32,770 nt of DNA, taken from contig CALLHT010000014.1 of the NCBI GenBank assembly GCA_938009335.1, positions 1 to 32,770 on the forward strand, written 5' to 3'. The DNA comes from an uncultured Rhizobiaceae group bacterium (lineage in GTDB: Bacteria; Pseudomonadota; Alphaproteobacteria; Rhizobiales; Rhizobiaceae). Below, in pieces: positions 24,614-32,741 of this stretch; positions within the stretch are counted from its first letter, which is position 1, and every line of letters starts with the position of its first letter. Under the pieces are notes generated by a model. The model had not been told where the DNA came from, made no database searches, and was given only the letters and a program-made list of their open reading frames with translations. Position numbers and translations under genes: made by a program.

Positions 24614-26104
24614 TCAGTATTCTGTTTTCTTTTGTGTGAACGCTGTCCACACAGTAAAGCCCAAAATCAGAACAATTGCTACGGCGAGTGTTCCTGAAAC
24701 GGGCCGGTTGAAAAGATCTGCCAATGTGCGGATTTGGCCTGCACCGGCGGTAAGTTTTTCCACGATAATCGAACCGAGTACTAAGCCCAAGACCACTGGT
24801 ACCAGTGGCCAATCGAGGCGTCGCATAATAAATCCGAAGTAACCGAATATGGCTGCAAAGATGCAGTCAACGAAACTGTTTCGGATCGAAAACACGCCTA
24901 CGAAGGAAAGCATCAAAATGAGCGCACCTAGAAAGCGGTTTGGGATGTAGATCATCTTTGCGATGTGCTTTGTCGTAAAGAGCAATGTAACAAGCACCAG
25001 CACGTTGATGATCAAGAGAGCAAAAAATAGGCTGAATAAAAAGTCCGGATTGTTTTCAAAAATATCTGGGCCTGGTTTTATTCCCGCATCGAAGAATACA
25101 ACCATCATCATTGCAGTCAGCGCCTCTCCGGGCACTCCTAATGCCAGAAGGGGGATCATTGCCGCAGCTGGCACTGCATTATTTGAAGTTTCCGACGCAA
25201 TCAGCCCTTCCGGTGACCCATGCCCAAATCTGGCGGGTTCTTTGGAGAGACTTCTGGCGGTTGAATAGCTGAAGAATTGCGCAACGAATTCACCCACGCC
25301 CGGAATGATACCCATCACAGTGCCATAACAGGCTGAGAAGAATGCGGTGAGTTTATTTTGACTGAGTTCAACGAACCCGCGCAAGACACCACCGGTTAGC
25401 CTTGCCTCCGGAGGATCGCTATCCTTACCCAGCATCAAAATCAGTGACTGGCTAATAGCGAAGATGCCGACAATCACAACGATCAAATTGAAGCCGGAGA
25501 ATAAATATTCAATGTCAAACGTATAGCGATCAATTTGCCGGGTAGATTGCCTGCCGACCATTGAAATTATAAAACCAAAGGCAAAGAGCAACGCTGCCAG
25601 CCCCATCGTTTGGCGGTGCGCGGCAATAAGCAATACACCGCCCAATATTGCGGCCATTAAGATATCACGTTGTCCGAACAAAGCGCCCAAATCTGTTAAG
25701 TAAGGGCCGAAAGCAAAGAGCGCTGTGAGCGCTGCAATAATGGAGAAACACCCACCAAAGAATGATGCGGAATACGCGAGAGAGAGGCCTCTTGCGGCTT
25801 CTCCACGCCGCGTCATGGCATACCCGTCATAAGTCGTCAGCGCATTGACGGGCGTTCCGGGCGTGTTGATTAGAATTGCAGGGATCGCACCGCCATACAT
25901 CGATGAACCATAAACGCCCAGGAGCAAGACTAGGCTAACAAGATCGTCCAGAAACACGGTTGCCGGAAGTAGGATTGCAATGGCGATTGCCGGACCAATG
26001 CCTGGAACAGCGCCAATGATCAATCCGCCAACAGAACCAATGATGATGGCAATGATGACGTTGAGTTCGAATAGGTTTGATAGTCCGGTGGTGAGTGCTT
26101 CCAT
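24614..26104 (-). CDS. Tripartite tricarboxylate transporter large permease (TctA family)
   Basis: This large membrane subunit (496 aa) has about 10-12 hydrophobic segments. Family motifs are GAVPGIGPAIAIAILLP near the N-terminus, YGGAIPAILINTPGTP, and the second repeat GIIPGVGEFVAQFFSYSTAR, the two inverted repeats typical of TctA. It uses the ion gradient to import the solute delivered by TctC. A GAGAGG ribosome site precedes the ATG, 8 bases after tctB. The context suggests that the imported compound is the starting substrate of the surrounding enzymes. Confidence 0.96.
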   Translation of the reverse strand: MEALTTGLSNLFELNVIIAIIIGSVGGLIIGAVPGIGPAIAIAILLPATVFLDDLVSLVLLLGVYGSSMYGGAIPAILINTPGTPVNALTTYDGYAMTRRGEAARGLSLAYSASFFGGCFSIIAALTALFAFGPYLTDLGALFGQRDILMAAILGGVLLIAAHRQTMGLAALLFAFGFIISMVGRQSTRQIDRYTFDIEYLFSGFNLIVVIVGIFAISQSLILMLGKDSDPPEARLTGGVLRGFVELSQNKLTAFFSACYGTVMGIIPGVGEFVAQFFSYSTARSLSKEPARFGHGSPEGLIASETSNNAVPAAAMIPLLALGVPGEALTAMMMVVFFDAGIKPGPDIFENNPDFLFSLFFALLIINVLVLVTLLFTTKHIAKMIYIPNRFLGALILMLSFVGVFSIRNSFVDCIFAAIFGYFGFIMRRLDWPLVPVVLGLVLGSIIVEKLTAGAGQIRTLADLFNRPVSGTLAVAIVLILGFTVWTAFTQKKTEY

Positions 26105-26112
26105 ATGACCTC

Positions 26113-26877
26113 TCAGAAATATGTAAGCATGAAAGACTTCATTGCCGAAGGCAGAAAGTCATATAGCCAGATATTAACCGGCGTTTTAATCTGAAGAAAC
26201 GTTCTAAACACCAGAACAATCGAGAAGCTTGAAAGCAGACTGATACCTGCCCATTTTTTTGTTCTGTATCCTAAGCGCCAGGTGAGCAAAAAGCCTAGAA
26301 GAAGCGTTGATAAGAGGTAACCCAAGACCGGTACGAACAGTGTGTATGCAATAAAGTAGGCAATGAATTCTAGTGCGCGTACCCATTGCTCGAGTTCATA
26401 GTTGAGTTTTGTGGGCAGTTGAAATCGTTTCCGCCAATTATTGGCAAAAAACGAAGAACGCATGTTCCAGATTGCTGCCGGAACAAAAAGTGCAAGGCAA
26501 ATCATCGGCGCGACCCAAGATTGTTTTAGAATTCTTCCAAATCGGGTGACGCGCCCCTCAATCTCATACAACCCCAACTGATGCATCAAGTAAGAACCGA
26601 GTTCATCGGGAAGTTTTCTTTTGTGCCAGCCGGTTTCTGACCAGAAAAACGCAAGGAAGAAGATCGCAAAACAGAGCATGACGCAGGAAAATAAAATGTC
26701 TCCACGCTTACGTCTGAAATTGAACAGGTTCTGAACTTTCACCTTTTTGTCCGGAGGACATTCGCTCACAAATGTGTCCGAATACTTATTATCGGACCAA
26801 TACATTGTTGCATTTGGGCTTTGTTCTTCAAACAGAAAGAGGTCTTGGTTGTGTTTGGAAGAAGACGCCTTACTCAT
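26113..26877 (-). CDS. Tripartite tricarboxylate transporter small subunit (TctB family), N-terminally extended
   Basis: The small membrane subunit has four hydrophobic segments; the first begins GDILFSCVMLCFAIFFLAFF, and a late one is VLGYLLSTLLLGFLLTWRLGYR. TctB proteins are commonly much shorter, and here about 58 hydrophilic residues precede the first membrane segment. I chose ATG 26877, which overlaps the aldehyde dehydrogenase TGA as ATGA; ATG 26889 is an alternative four codons longer. The extension (with SECPPDKKVKVQN) is of unknown role. Divergence is high, as usual for TctB, so the assignment rests partly on its position next to tctA. Confidence 0.85.
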   Translation of the reverse strand: MSKASSSKHNQDLFLFEEQSPNATMYWSDNKYSDTFVSECPPDKKVKVQNLFNFRRKRGDILFSCVMLCFAIFFLAFFWSETGWHKRKLPDELGSYLMHQLGLYEIEGRVTRFGRILKQSWVAPMICLALFVPAAIWNMRSSFFANNWRKRFQLPTKLNYELEQWVRALEFIAYFIAYTLFVPVLGYLLSTLLLGFLLTWRLGYRTKKWAGISLLSSFSIVLVFRTFLQIKTPVNIWLYDFLPSAMKSFMLTYF

Positions 26878-28358
26878 AGCTTGATCCATGCCGTCTTTTT
26901 GTTTGTGAATTTTTCAAACGCATAGAGTGACTTGTCGTGACCATTGCCGGATTGTTTGTGTCCACCAAGCGGCACAGTACCATCGGCACCGCCGTATGTG
27001 TTCACATGGACGACTCCTGTTTTAATTGCCGCAATCATCCGATGCGTGCGGCTGAGATCATCAGTCCATACGCCAGACGCCAGCCCAAGGTTCGAATTAT
27101 TCGCCAGCGCAATGGCTTCTGTTTCGTCTTTGAAGGGCGTAACGGTTAAAACCGGGCCAAATATCTCTTCCTGGAACAAAGAATTGTTGGGGGATACATT
27201 GTCGATCACGGTGGGTTCCACATAATAGCCACCGCTATCTTCAAGGGTTCGATTGCCACCTGTAACAATCTCGGCACCGTCTTTTCGTGCTTGATCCAGG
27301 TATCCGAGAACTTTTCCCAAATGGTCGCTTGAATTGAGCGCACCCATTTGCGTGTCTAGCTTTAGCGGGTCGCCCACTTTCATCGCTTTTGTCAGTTCTG
27401 CAACATGGCTTACGAACTCATCATGGATGTCTTCCTGAACTAGAAGCCTAGAGCCTGCAACGCAGACTTGGCCAGCATTTCGGAAAATACCTCCAACAAC
27501 GGCTTTTGCGGCTTCTTCCAGTTTCTGACTGTCGGAAAACACAATGTGCGGGCCTTTTCCGCCCAATTCAAGATACACCCGTTTCAGATTAGATTGGGCA
27601 GAATATTCCAGCAGTTTGCGCCCGACTATGCCTGAGCCAGTGAAGGCGAGCACGTCAACATCCCTGGATCGGGCCAACGCTTGTCCTGCAACGGTTCCTT
27701 TACCGGTGACAATATTAAGGATACCTTCTGGCAATCCAGCCTCATGCGCCAATTGTGCCATCTTTAACAAGGAAAGAGAGGCTGTTTCAGCGGGCTTTAC
27801 AACAACACTATTTCCAGTAGCGAGCGCTGGCCCGAGTTTCCATGCGGCGATCATCAATGGGAAATTCCATGGAATGATAGCGCCCACGACACCCACAGGT
27901 TCTGAATGGATTAGGCCAAGCACATCATGCGGGGTGGAGGCGATGTCCCCGTAAACTTTATCGAGTGCTTCGGCATAATATCGGATGGTAGACGCTGCAG
28001 ACATAGGCTCGGCCTTGAAGGCCATCGAGATTTCTGTGCCATTGTCACGGACACCGAGTACAGCCAATTCCAATGCGTTGGCTTCAATCAAATCCGCCCA
28101 CTTATGCAGCACTTTTTTTCGCGCAGCTGGAGGGTGTTTTGCCCATTTGCCCGCTTCAAACGTACTGCGTGCAGCTGTGACAGCCAATTCTACATCTTCA
28201 ACAGATGCATCCGGTATAGTCGACAATTCGCAACCATCGATCGGCGAAATCACTTTGAGAGTAGAACCACTTTCAGCCGGCATTGCTTTGCCGCCTATCA
28301 ACATATTCTGCGCTGCGACTTTCTCATATCGCAAAGCATCTATGCTTCCTTGGTCCAT
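26874..28358 (-). CDS. Aldehyde dehydrogenase, PuuC-like
   Basis: This NAD(P)-dependent aldehyde dehydrogenase (494 aa) has the conserved Asn segment IPWNFPLMIAAWK, Glu in YLELGGKGPH and catalytic Cys in NAGQVCVAGSR. It resembles E. coli PuuC (gamma-glutamyl-gamma-aminobutyraldehyde dehydrogenase) along its length. Shared spots include YAEALDKVYGDIA and the C-terminal GGHKQSGNGHDKSLYAFEKF. In this operon it would oxidise an aldehyde from the gamma-glutamylated amine. It could also serve arylacetaldehyde from the nearby hpa cluster. It is the first gene of the leftward operon, with a strong GGGGAGG ribosome site and a promoter in the iclR intergenic region. Confidence 0.94.
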   Translation of the reverse strand: MDQGSIDALRYEKVAAQNMLIGGKAMPAESGSTLKVISPIDGCELSTIPDASVEDVELAVTAARSTFEAGKWAKHPPAARKKVLHKWADLIEANALELAVLGVRDNGTEISMAFKAEPMSAASTIRYYAEALDKVYGDIASTPHDVLGLIHSEPVGVVGAIIPWNFPLMIAAWKLGPALATGNSVVVKPAETASLSLLKMAQLAHEAGLPEGILNIVTGKGTVAGQALARSRDVDVLAFTGSGIVGRKLLEYSAQSNLKRVYLELGGKGPHIVFSDSQKLEEAAKAVVGGIFRNAGQVCVAGSRLLVQEDIHDEFVSHVAELTKAMKVGDPLKLDTQMGALNSSDHLGKVLGYLDQARKDGAEIVTGGNRTLEDSGGYYVEPTVIDNVSPNNSLFQEEIFGPVLTVTPFKDETEAIALANNSNLGLASGVWTDDLSRTHRMIAAIKTGVVHVNTYGGADGTVPLGGHKQSGNGHDKSLYAFEKFTNKKTAWIKL

Positions 28359-28376
28359 AAATACCTCCCCGAAACA

Positions 28377-28395
28377 TGGTTCATTATTTGAACCA
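28377..28395. promoter_or_regulatory. Inverted repeat, candidate IclR-type operator 1
   Basis: TGGTTCA-TTATT-TGAACCA is a perfect 7-base inverted repeat with a 5-base spacer in the aldh-iclR divergent region, within the leader of the leftward operon. Size and symmetry suit an IclR-family site. Confidence 0.6.
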
Positions 28396-28412
28396 ATAGT
28401 TTCATTTTTATA

Positions 28413-28438
28413 TTGACGGTATCAAACTATACTGTCAA
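28413..28438. promoter_or_regulatory. Inverted repeat overlapping the leftward promoter, candidate operator 2
   Basis: TTGACGGTAT-CAAACT-ATACTGTCAA has 10-base arms with one mismatch. Its right arm supplies a consensus TTGACA -35 box on the minus strand (28433-28438) for the aldehyde dehydrogenase operon, with an AT-rich AATATA about 18 bases on. A regulator bound here would control both directions. Confidence 0.6.
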
Positions 28439-28471
28439 CCTTGGAGTAGGAATGGAGGTTTTCTACTCGCA

Positions 28472-29275
28472 ATGGCAACGGTGCATAACGCTTTGGGACT
28501 GCTGAATCTGTTTTCTATGAAACAGCCTGAGATTGGTCTGACACAGTTCAAAAACCTCAGTGGTTTCGATAAGGGAACGACGAACCGTTACCTCAAGGCT
28601 TTGAAATCGCTCGGGTTTCTTGAGCAAAACCTGGAGACAAAAGCGTACAGACTGGGGCCTGCGGTTGTGCGTCTTGCTTTGATCCGAGAACAGACATTCC
28701 CGATTTCCAAGATTGTGGAAATTCACACTGCTGATTTGGCGGAGAAGACCGGCGAACTTGCGCATGCATCTTTGTACACCGAAGAGGGGATGTCGTCACT
28801 TTGCCACTATGACGGCAGCATATCCGGCGCCCGTGTAGGGTTTGATCCGGCTGAAATTTTACCGCTTCATGCCACATCTTCTGGAATTGCAATGCTGGCT
28901 TTCGGATTGCCCTCATTGTTGGAAAATTTATCAAGATCCAAACTCCGGAAATTTACCGATAAAACGCATACGGATGAAGAAACAATCCTGAAATTTGTGC
29001 GGGAAGCTTCTTCCCTTGGGTATTCGCATATGAGCCAATCCTATGAAGCGGAAGTGGCATCAGTCGCTTTGCCGTTTTTCGATGCTTCGGGATATGCAAT
29101 CGGCACCCTTGCGGTCGCGACACCGCGCTTCAGAATGACGGATGAGTCAAAGTTGAAAATCATCTCAAAGGCAATCGATACAAGCCGGATAATTTCGACG
29201 GAATTGGGTGCGCAAGTGCCCGTGCAGATAGATCAAAAATGGGCCTCAGTTCAAAAGGACGCGGACAAGTTATGA
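28472..29275 (+). CDS. IclR family transcriptional regulator
   Basis: The 267-aa protein has the IclR layout: an N-terminal winged helix (about residues 1-60, with ITQFKNLSGFDKGTTNRYLKALKSLGFLEQ containing the recognition helix) and a C-terminal GAF-like effector domain. The latter has PLHATSSGIAMLAFG, a family hallmark, and AEVASVALPFFDASGYAIGTLAVATP. It is divergent from the aldehyde dehydrogenase operon and heads the aminotransferase operon (ATGA overlap), so it likely controls both arms. The effector is presumably a pathway substrate; whether it represses or activates cannot be told. Confidence 0.95.
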   Translation: MATVHNALGLLNLFSMKQPEIGLTQFKNLSGFDKGTTNRYLKALKSLGFLEQNLETKAYRLGPAVVRLALIREQTFPISKIVEIHTADLAEKTGELAHASLYTEEGMSSLCHYDGSISGARVGFDPAEILPLHATSSGIAMLAFGLPSLLENLSRSKLRKFTDKTHTDEETILKFVREASSLGYSHMSQSYEAEVASVALPFFDASGYAIGTLAVATPRFRMTDESKLKIISKAIDTSRIISTELGAQVPVQIDQKWASVQKDADKL

Positions 29276-30630
29276 AAGATTCAAATTTCCTGAAAGAGAA
29301 CAATGCCCGTCATCTGTGGCATCCTATGGCTCATCCTGCAGAGATGCAGGCAAAACCTCCCGCGATCATCACGGGTGGCGAAGGGTGCTCAATTGTAGAT
29401 GTTGATGGCAATGAACTGATCGACGGTGTTGGCGGGCTATGGAATGTCAATCTTGGCTATTCTTGTAATCCGGTAAAACAGGCGATAGCCGATCAATTGA
29501 ACCAACTGCCGTATTATTCAACGTTTCGGGGCACCACCAACGACAAGGTCATTGAACTGAGTTACATGCTTCAGGAGTTTTTCGCGCCTGAAGAAATGAA
29601 ACGGTGTTTCTTCACGTCAGGTGGGTCGGATAGTGTCGAGATTGCGCTGCGCTTGGCGAGGCAGTTTCATAAACTGAATGGCGAACCGGGAAGGGTCAAA
29701 TTCCTGAGCCTTAAAAAAGGCTATCATGGCACTCATACAGGCGGCGCTTCCGTCAATGGGAACGCCAATTTTCGTACACAGTATGAACCATTGATGCCCG
29801 GATGCTATCACATTCCTGCACCCTATACGTATCGTAATCCATTCAATGAAAAAGACCCGGAAAGGCTCTCGTCTTTATGTCTTGCTGCACTTGAGAATGA
29901 AATTGCATTTCAAGATCCGGGAACCATCGCAGCATTTATAATGGAACCCATTCTAGGTGCAGGCGGTGTCATTCCTCCGCACAAATCCTTCATGCCAGGC
30001 GTGCGAAAAATTTGCGACAAACACGGCATTCTTCTGATTGCGGATGAGGTCATCACCGCCTACGGCAGAACTGGAGCTTGGTCCGGATCAAGACTTTGGG
30101 GTGTGAAGCCGGATATGATGTGTACCGCCAAGGCGATTACCAATGGATACTTCCCGTTTGGAGCGGTGATGATCAATGGTCAACTTGCTGATGCATTTGA
30201 ACATGACACGACCGGCAAGGCTGCAATTGGTTCAGGATACACCTATTCTGGACACCCGGTGGGTGCAGCTGCGGCGATTGCCTGTTTGCAGGAGACGGAG
30301 AAGTTACAAGTCCACAATAACGCAGCAGAACGCGGCATCGAGCTTTATCAGGGATTGCTGGATTTACAGAGCAAGTATCAGTTGATTGGCGATGTACGCG
30401 GCGGCCATGGCTTGATGTGTGCAATGGAGCTGGTTTCAAATCGGGAGACCAAAGAACTTGCTGGCAAGGAAACAATAGCGAACTTCCATCAAGCAACCTA
30501 CGAGCGGGGAACAATGATCAGGATTTCCGGTCCGAACGTTATTCTCTCTCCACCGCTTGTTATTTCCAAAGAGGAAGTTTCATCCATGCTTAATGCCATG
30601 GATGATGCGCTTGCCACAGTTCAACAATGA
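29272..30630 (+). CDS. Class III (omega) aminotransferase, PLP-dependent
   Basis: This fold type I aminotransferase (452 aa) of the omega-amine/beta-alanine:pyruvate group probably moves an amino group from an omega-amino compound to pyruvate or another keto acid. Landmarks are HLWHPMAHPAEM at the start, the phosphate cup FTSGGSDSVE, YHGTHTGG, the Asp motif LLIADEVITAYGRTG, and the PLP-lysine in CTAKAITNGYFP. The start is ATG 29272, overlapping the iclR stop; the track's 29239 start lies inside iclR. In the proposed pathway it would act on the amine or amino acid released after removal of the glutamyl cap. The exact substrate is unknown. Confidence 0.93.
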   Translation: MKDSNFLKENNARHLWHPMAHPAEMQAKPPAIITGGEGCSIVDVDGNELIDGVGGLWNVNLGYSCNPVKQAIADQLNQLPYYSTFRGTTNDKVIELSYMLQEFFAPEEMKRCFFTSGGSDSVEIALRLARQFHKLNGEPGRVKFLSLKKGYHGTHTGGASVNGNANFRTQYEPLMPGCYHIPAPYTYRNPFNEKDPERLSSLCLAALENEIAFQDPGTIAAFIMEPILGAGGVIPPHKSFMPGVRKICDKHGILLIADEVITAYGRTGAWSGSRLWGVKPDMMCTAKAITNGYFPFGAVMINGQLADAFEHDTTGKAAIGSGYTYSGHPVGAAAAIACLQETEKLQVHNNAAERGIELYQGLLDLQSKYQLIGDVRGGHGLMCAMELVSNRETKELAGKETIANFHQATYERGTMIRISGPNVILSPPLVISKEEVSSMLNAMDDALATVQQ

Positions 30631-30638
30631 GGACACCC

Positions 30639-31499
30639 ATGGAAGATCAGATCATATTGCTTGGTACCAAAGGTGGTCCCGCGGTGCGGCAGGATGGAGC
30701 CATGCCAACAGCGTCATTGCTACAAATGGATGGTCAGAACATTGTTATTGATTGCGGCATTGGGCTTACGCGCAGCATTGTCGATGCCGGTGTCAAATTG
30801 CTGGATATCGATGTAATTTTCATCACCCATCTTCATTCTGACCATTTGCTCGAACTAGGCCCGCTGATATACACCATTTGGACAACGGGTCTGACGCGAA
30901 AAATCCCGATCTATGGTCCCATCGGCATTCAGGAATACTGGGATGGATTCATGCAATCCATGGATTATGATCACAGCATCCGTATTGCCGATGATGGTCG
31001 TGATCCTTTGCATGATATGGTCGAAGTGCATGTATTTGGCGAAGGTGCTATTGCTGAAATCGAAGGAATTAGAGTTTCTTCTTTGCGGGTCGATCATCCG
31101 CCAATCACAGAATGTTATGCGCTGCGATTTGATGGTGCAAAAGCTTCCGCCGTGTTTTCCGCAGATACCTGCTATTTTCCACCACTTGCCGAATTTTCAA
31201 AAGGCGCAGATGTGCTGGTTCACGAAGCAATGCTTGAAGCCGGAATTCAAAGCATTCTGGACCGGACACCGGGCGCATCCTCACTTGAGCAACATCTAAG
31301 GGCAAGCCATACGATGGCGCCGGACGCGGGAAAAATCGCCCGCGATGCCGAGGTTGGTTTGCTTGCGCTTCATCACCTTATCCCGGCTGATGATCCCGCC
31401 TTTAATGATAGCCATTGGCATGAAGCGGTTCAGCAGTTTTGGTCCGGTGAATTGCTCGTTGGCAAGGATGGTATGAAGATCCCTTTAAGCAGAAGCTGA
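30639..31499 (+). CDS. MBL-fold metallo-hydrolase (RNase Z/arylsulfatase-like)
   Basis: This metallo-beta-lactamase-fold hydrolase (286 aa) has the metal motif THLHSDHLLE, preceded by IVIDCGIGLTRSIVDAG. Further ligands are the Asp in FSADTCYFPP and a late His in LLALHHLIP. The wide family includes RNase Z, arylsulfatases and lactonases. I prefer ATG 30639, five bases after GAGGA, over ATG 30627, which overlaps the aminotransferase stop. Co-location with catabolic genes suggests hydrolysis of a pathway ester or lactone rather than RNA processing, but this is a guess. Confidence 0.88.
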   Translation: MEDQIILLGTKGGPAVRQDGAMPTASLLQMDGQNIVIDCGIGLTRSIVDAGVKLLDIDVIFITHLHSDHLLELGPLIYTIWTTGLTRKIPIYGPIGIQEYWDGFMQSMDYDHSIRIADDGRDPLHDMVEVHVFGEGAIAEIEGIRVSSLRVDHPPITECYALRFDGAKASAVFSADTCYFPPLAEFSKGADVLVHEAMLEAGIQSILDRTPGASSLEQHLRASHTMAPDAGKIARDAEVGLLALHHLIPADDPAFNDSHWHEAVQQFWSGELLVGKDGMKIPLSRS

Positions 31500-31505
31500 G
31501 TTTAT

Positions 31506-32741
31506 ATGAGCGACAAAACAATTCTCATTGTCGGTACGTACGACACAAAAGACGATGAACTGAGTTATCTTAGTCAGGTTATTTGTAATCAAGGCGGTAA
31601 AGTCCTGTCTATGGATGTGAGTGTGTTGGGTGATCCAGTCAATCCTACAGACTACTCCAAGCATGATGTTGCCCGTGAAGCGTCAAGCAGCATTGATGAA
31701 GCAATTGCCAGCGAAGATGAAAACCACGCCATGCAGATCATGGCGCGGGGAGCCAGTTTGCTTGCCGCACGTTTGCATCAAGAGCAAAAGTTTGACGGGG
31801 TAATCCTGCTTGGTGGCACCATGGGTACCGATCTGGCGTTGGATGTCTGCTCGGCTCTGCCGATTGGGGTTCCAAAATACATTGTCTCGACGGTTTCCTT
31901 TTCTCCACTTATTCCACCGGAACGTATTGCTGCAGATACCCAGATGATCTTATGGGCCGGTGGCCTGTATGGTTTGAACTCCGTTTGCAAGGCCTCACTT
32001 AGCCAAGCAGCAGGTGCGGTATTAGGGGCGGCACGATCCGTTGAGCCACTGGATAGATCCAAGCCTTTGATCGGCATGACCTCGTTCGGAAAAACCGTCC
32101 TTACGTATATGGTGTCTCTCAAGCCTGCATTGGAGGCTCGTGGATTTGAAGTTGCGGTGTTTCACGCAACAGGCATGGGTGGGCGTGCCTTTGAAAGCCT
32201 TGCAAAACAAGGTGCATTTGCTTGCGCCTTTGATTTTGCGACGCAGGAACTTGGCAATCATATTAATGGATCGGCAATTTCTGCAGGCGCAGACCGACTC
32301 ACCAATGCAGGGGCTGCCGGTATTCCACAACTCGTTGCGCCAGGGTGCTATGACTTGGTCGATCTGGTGGGTTGGCAATCCATGCCTGAAAAATGGAAAG
32401 ACCATCCACAACACGCCCATAACCGCTTGCTCACTTCTGTTGTATTAAACGCGGACGAACGGCGTGCGGTCGCAAAAGCGCATTGCGAGCAATTATCTAA
32501 GGCAATTGGGCCCGTGAAGTTTCTTTTACCACTGGGCGGATGCCATGAATGGGACAGACCCGGAGCAGATTTGCATGACGGAGATGGTCTTGCTGCGTTT
32601 ATCCATGCAATGCGCGACCATTGTCCTGCGAATGTGGAATTGGTTGAAATCAATGCGCATATTAACGATCCGGAATTTGCTGACGTTGCACTGAAGTGTT
32701 TTGATCAATGGATCGCTGATGGTGTGATTTCAGAGCTATAG
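31506..32741 (+). CDS. Tm-1-like ATP-binding domain protein (UPF0261)
   Basis: The 411-aa protein matches the UPF0261/Tm-1-like family, named for the tomato Tm-1 N-terminal domain. It starts TILIVGTYDTKDDELSYL. Two Rossmann-like halves follow, with GVILLGGTMGTDLA and PLIGMTSFGKTVLTYM, then FHATGMGGRAFESLA and the C-terminal LPLGGCHEWDRPGADLHD. Biochemical function in bacteria is not established to my knowledge. Partners elsewhere are often a TIM-barrel phosphoenolpyruvate-hydrolase-like gene, which could start just beyond this window. It ends the rightward operon visible here, 6 bases after the MBL gene. Confidence 0.92.
   Translation: MSDKTILIVGTYDTKDDELSYLSQVICNQGGKVLSMDVSVLGDPVNPTDYSKHDVAREASSSIDEAIASEDENHAMQIMARGASLLAARLHQEQKFDGVILLGGTMGTDLALDVCSALPIGVPKYIVSTVSFSPLIPPERIAADTQMILWAGGLYGLNSVCKASLSQAAGAVLGAARSVEPLDRSKPLIGMTSFGKTVLTYMVSLKPALEARGFEVAVFHATGMGGRAFESLAKQGAFACAFDFATQELGNHINGSAISAGADRLTNAGAAGIPQLVAPGCYDLVDLVGWQSMPEKWKDHPQHAHNRLLTSVVLNADERRAVAKAHCEQLSKAIGPVKFLLPLGGCHEWDRPGADLHDGDGLAAFIHAMRDHCPANVELVEINAHINDPEFADVALKCFDQWIADGVISEL

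Noticed and set aside
27927-28391. 154-aa plus-strand ORF across the aldehyde dehydrogenase start
   Set aside because: Antisense to the conserved N-terminal part of the aldehyde dehydrogenase and running into its promoter; Cys/Arg/Phe-rich composition without a domain.
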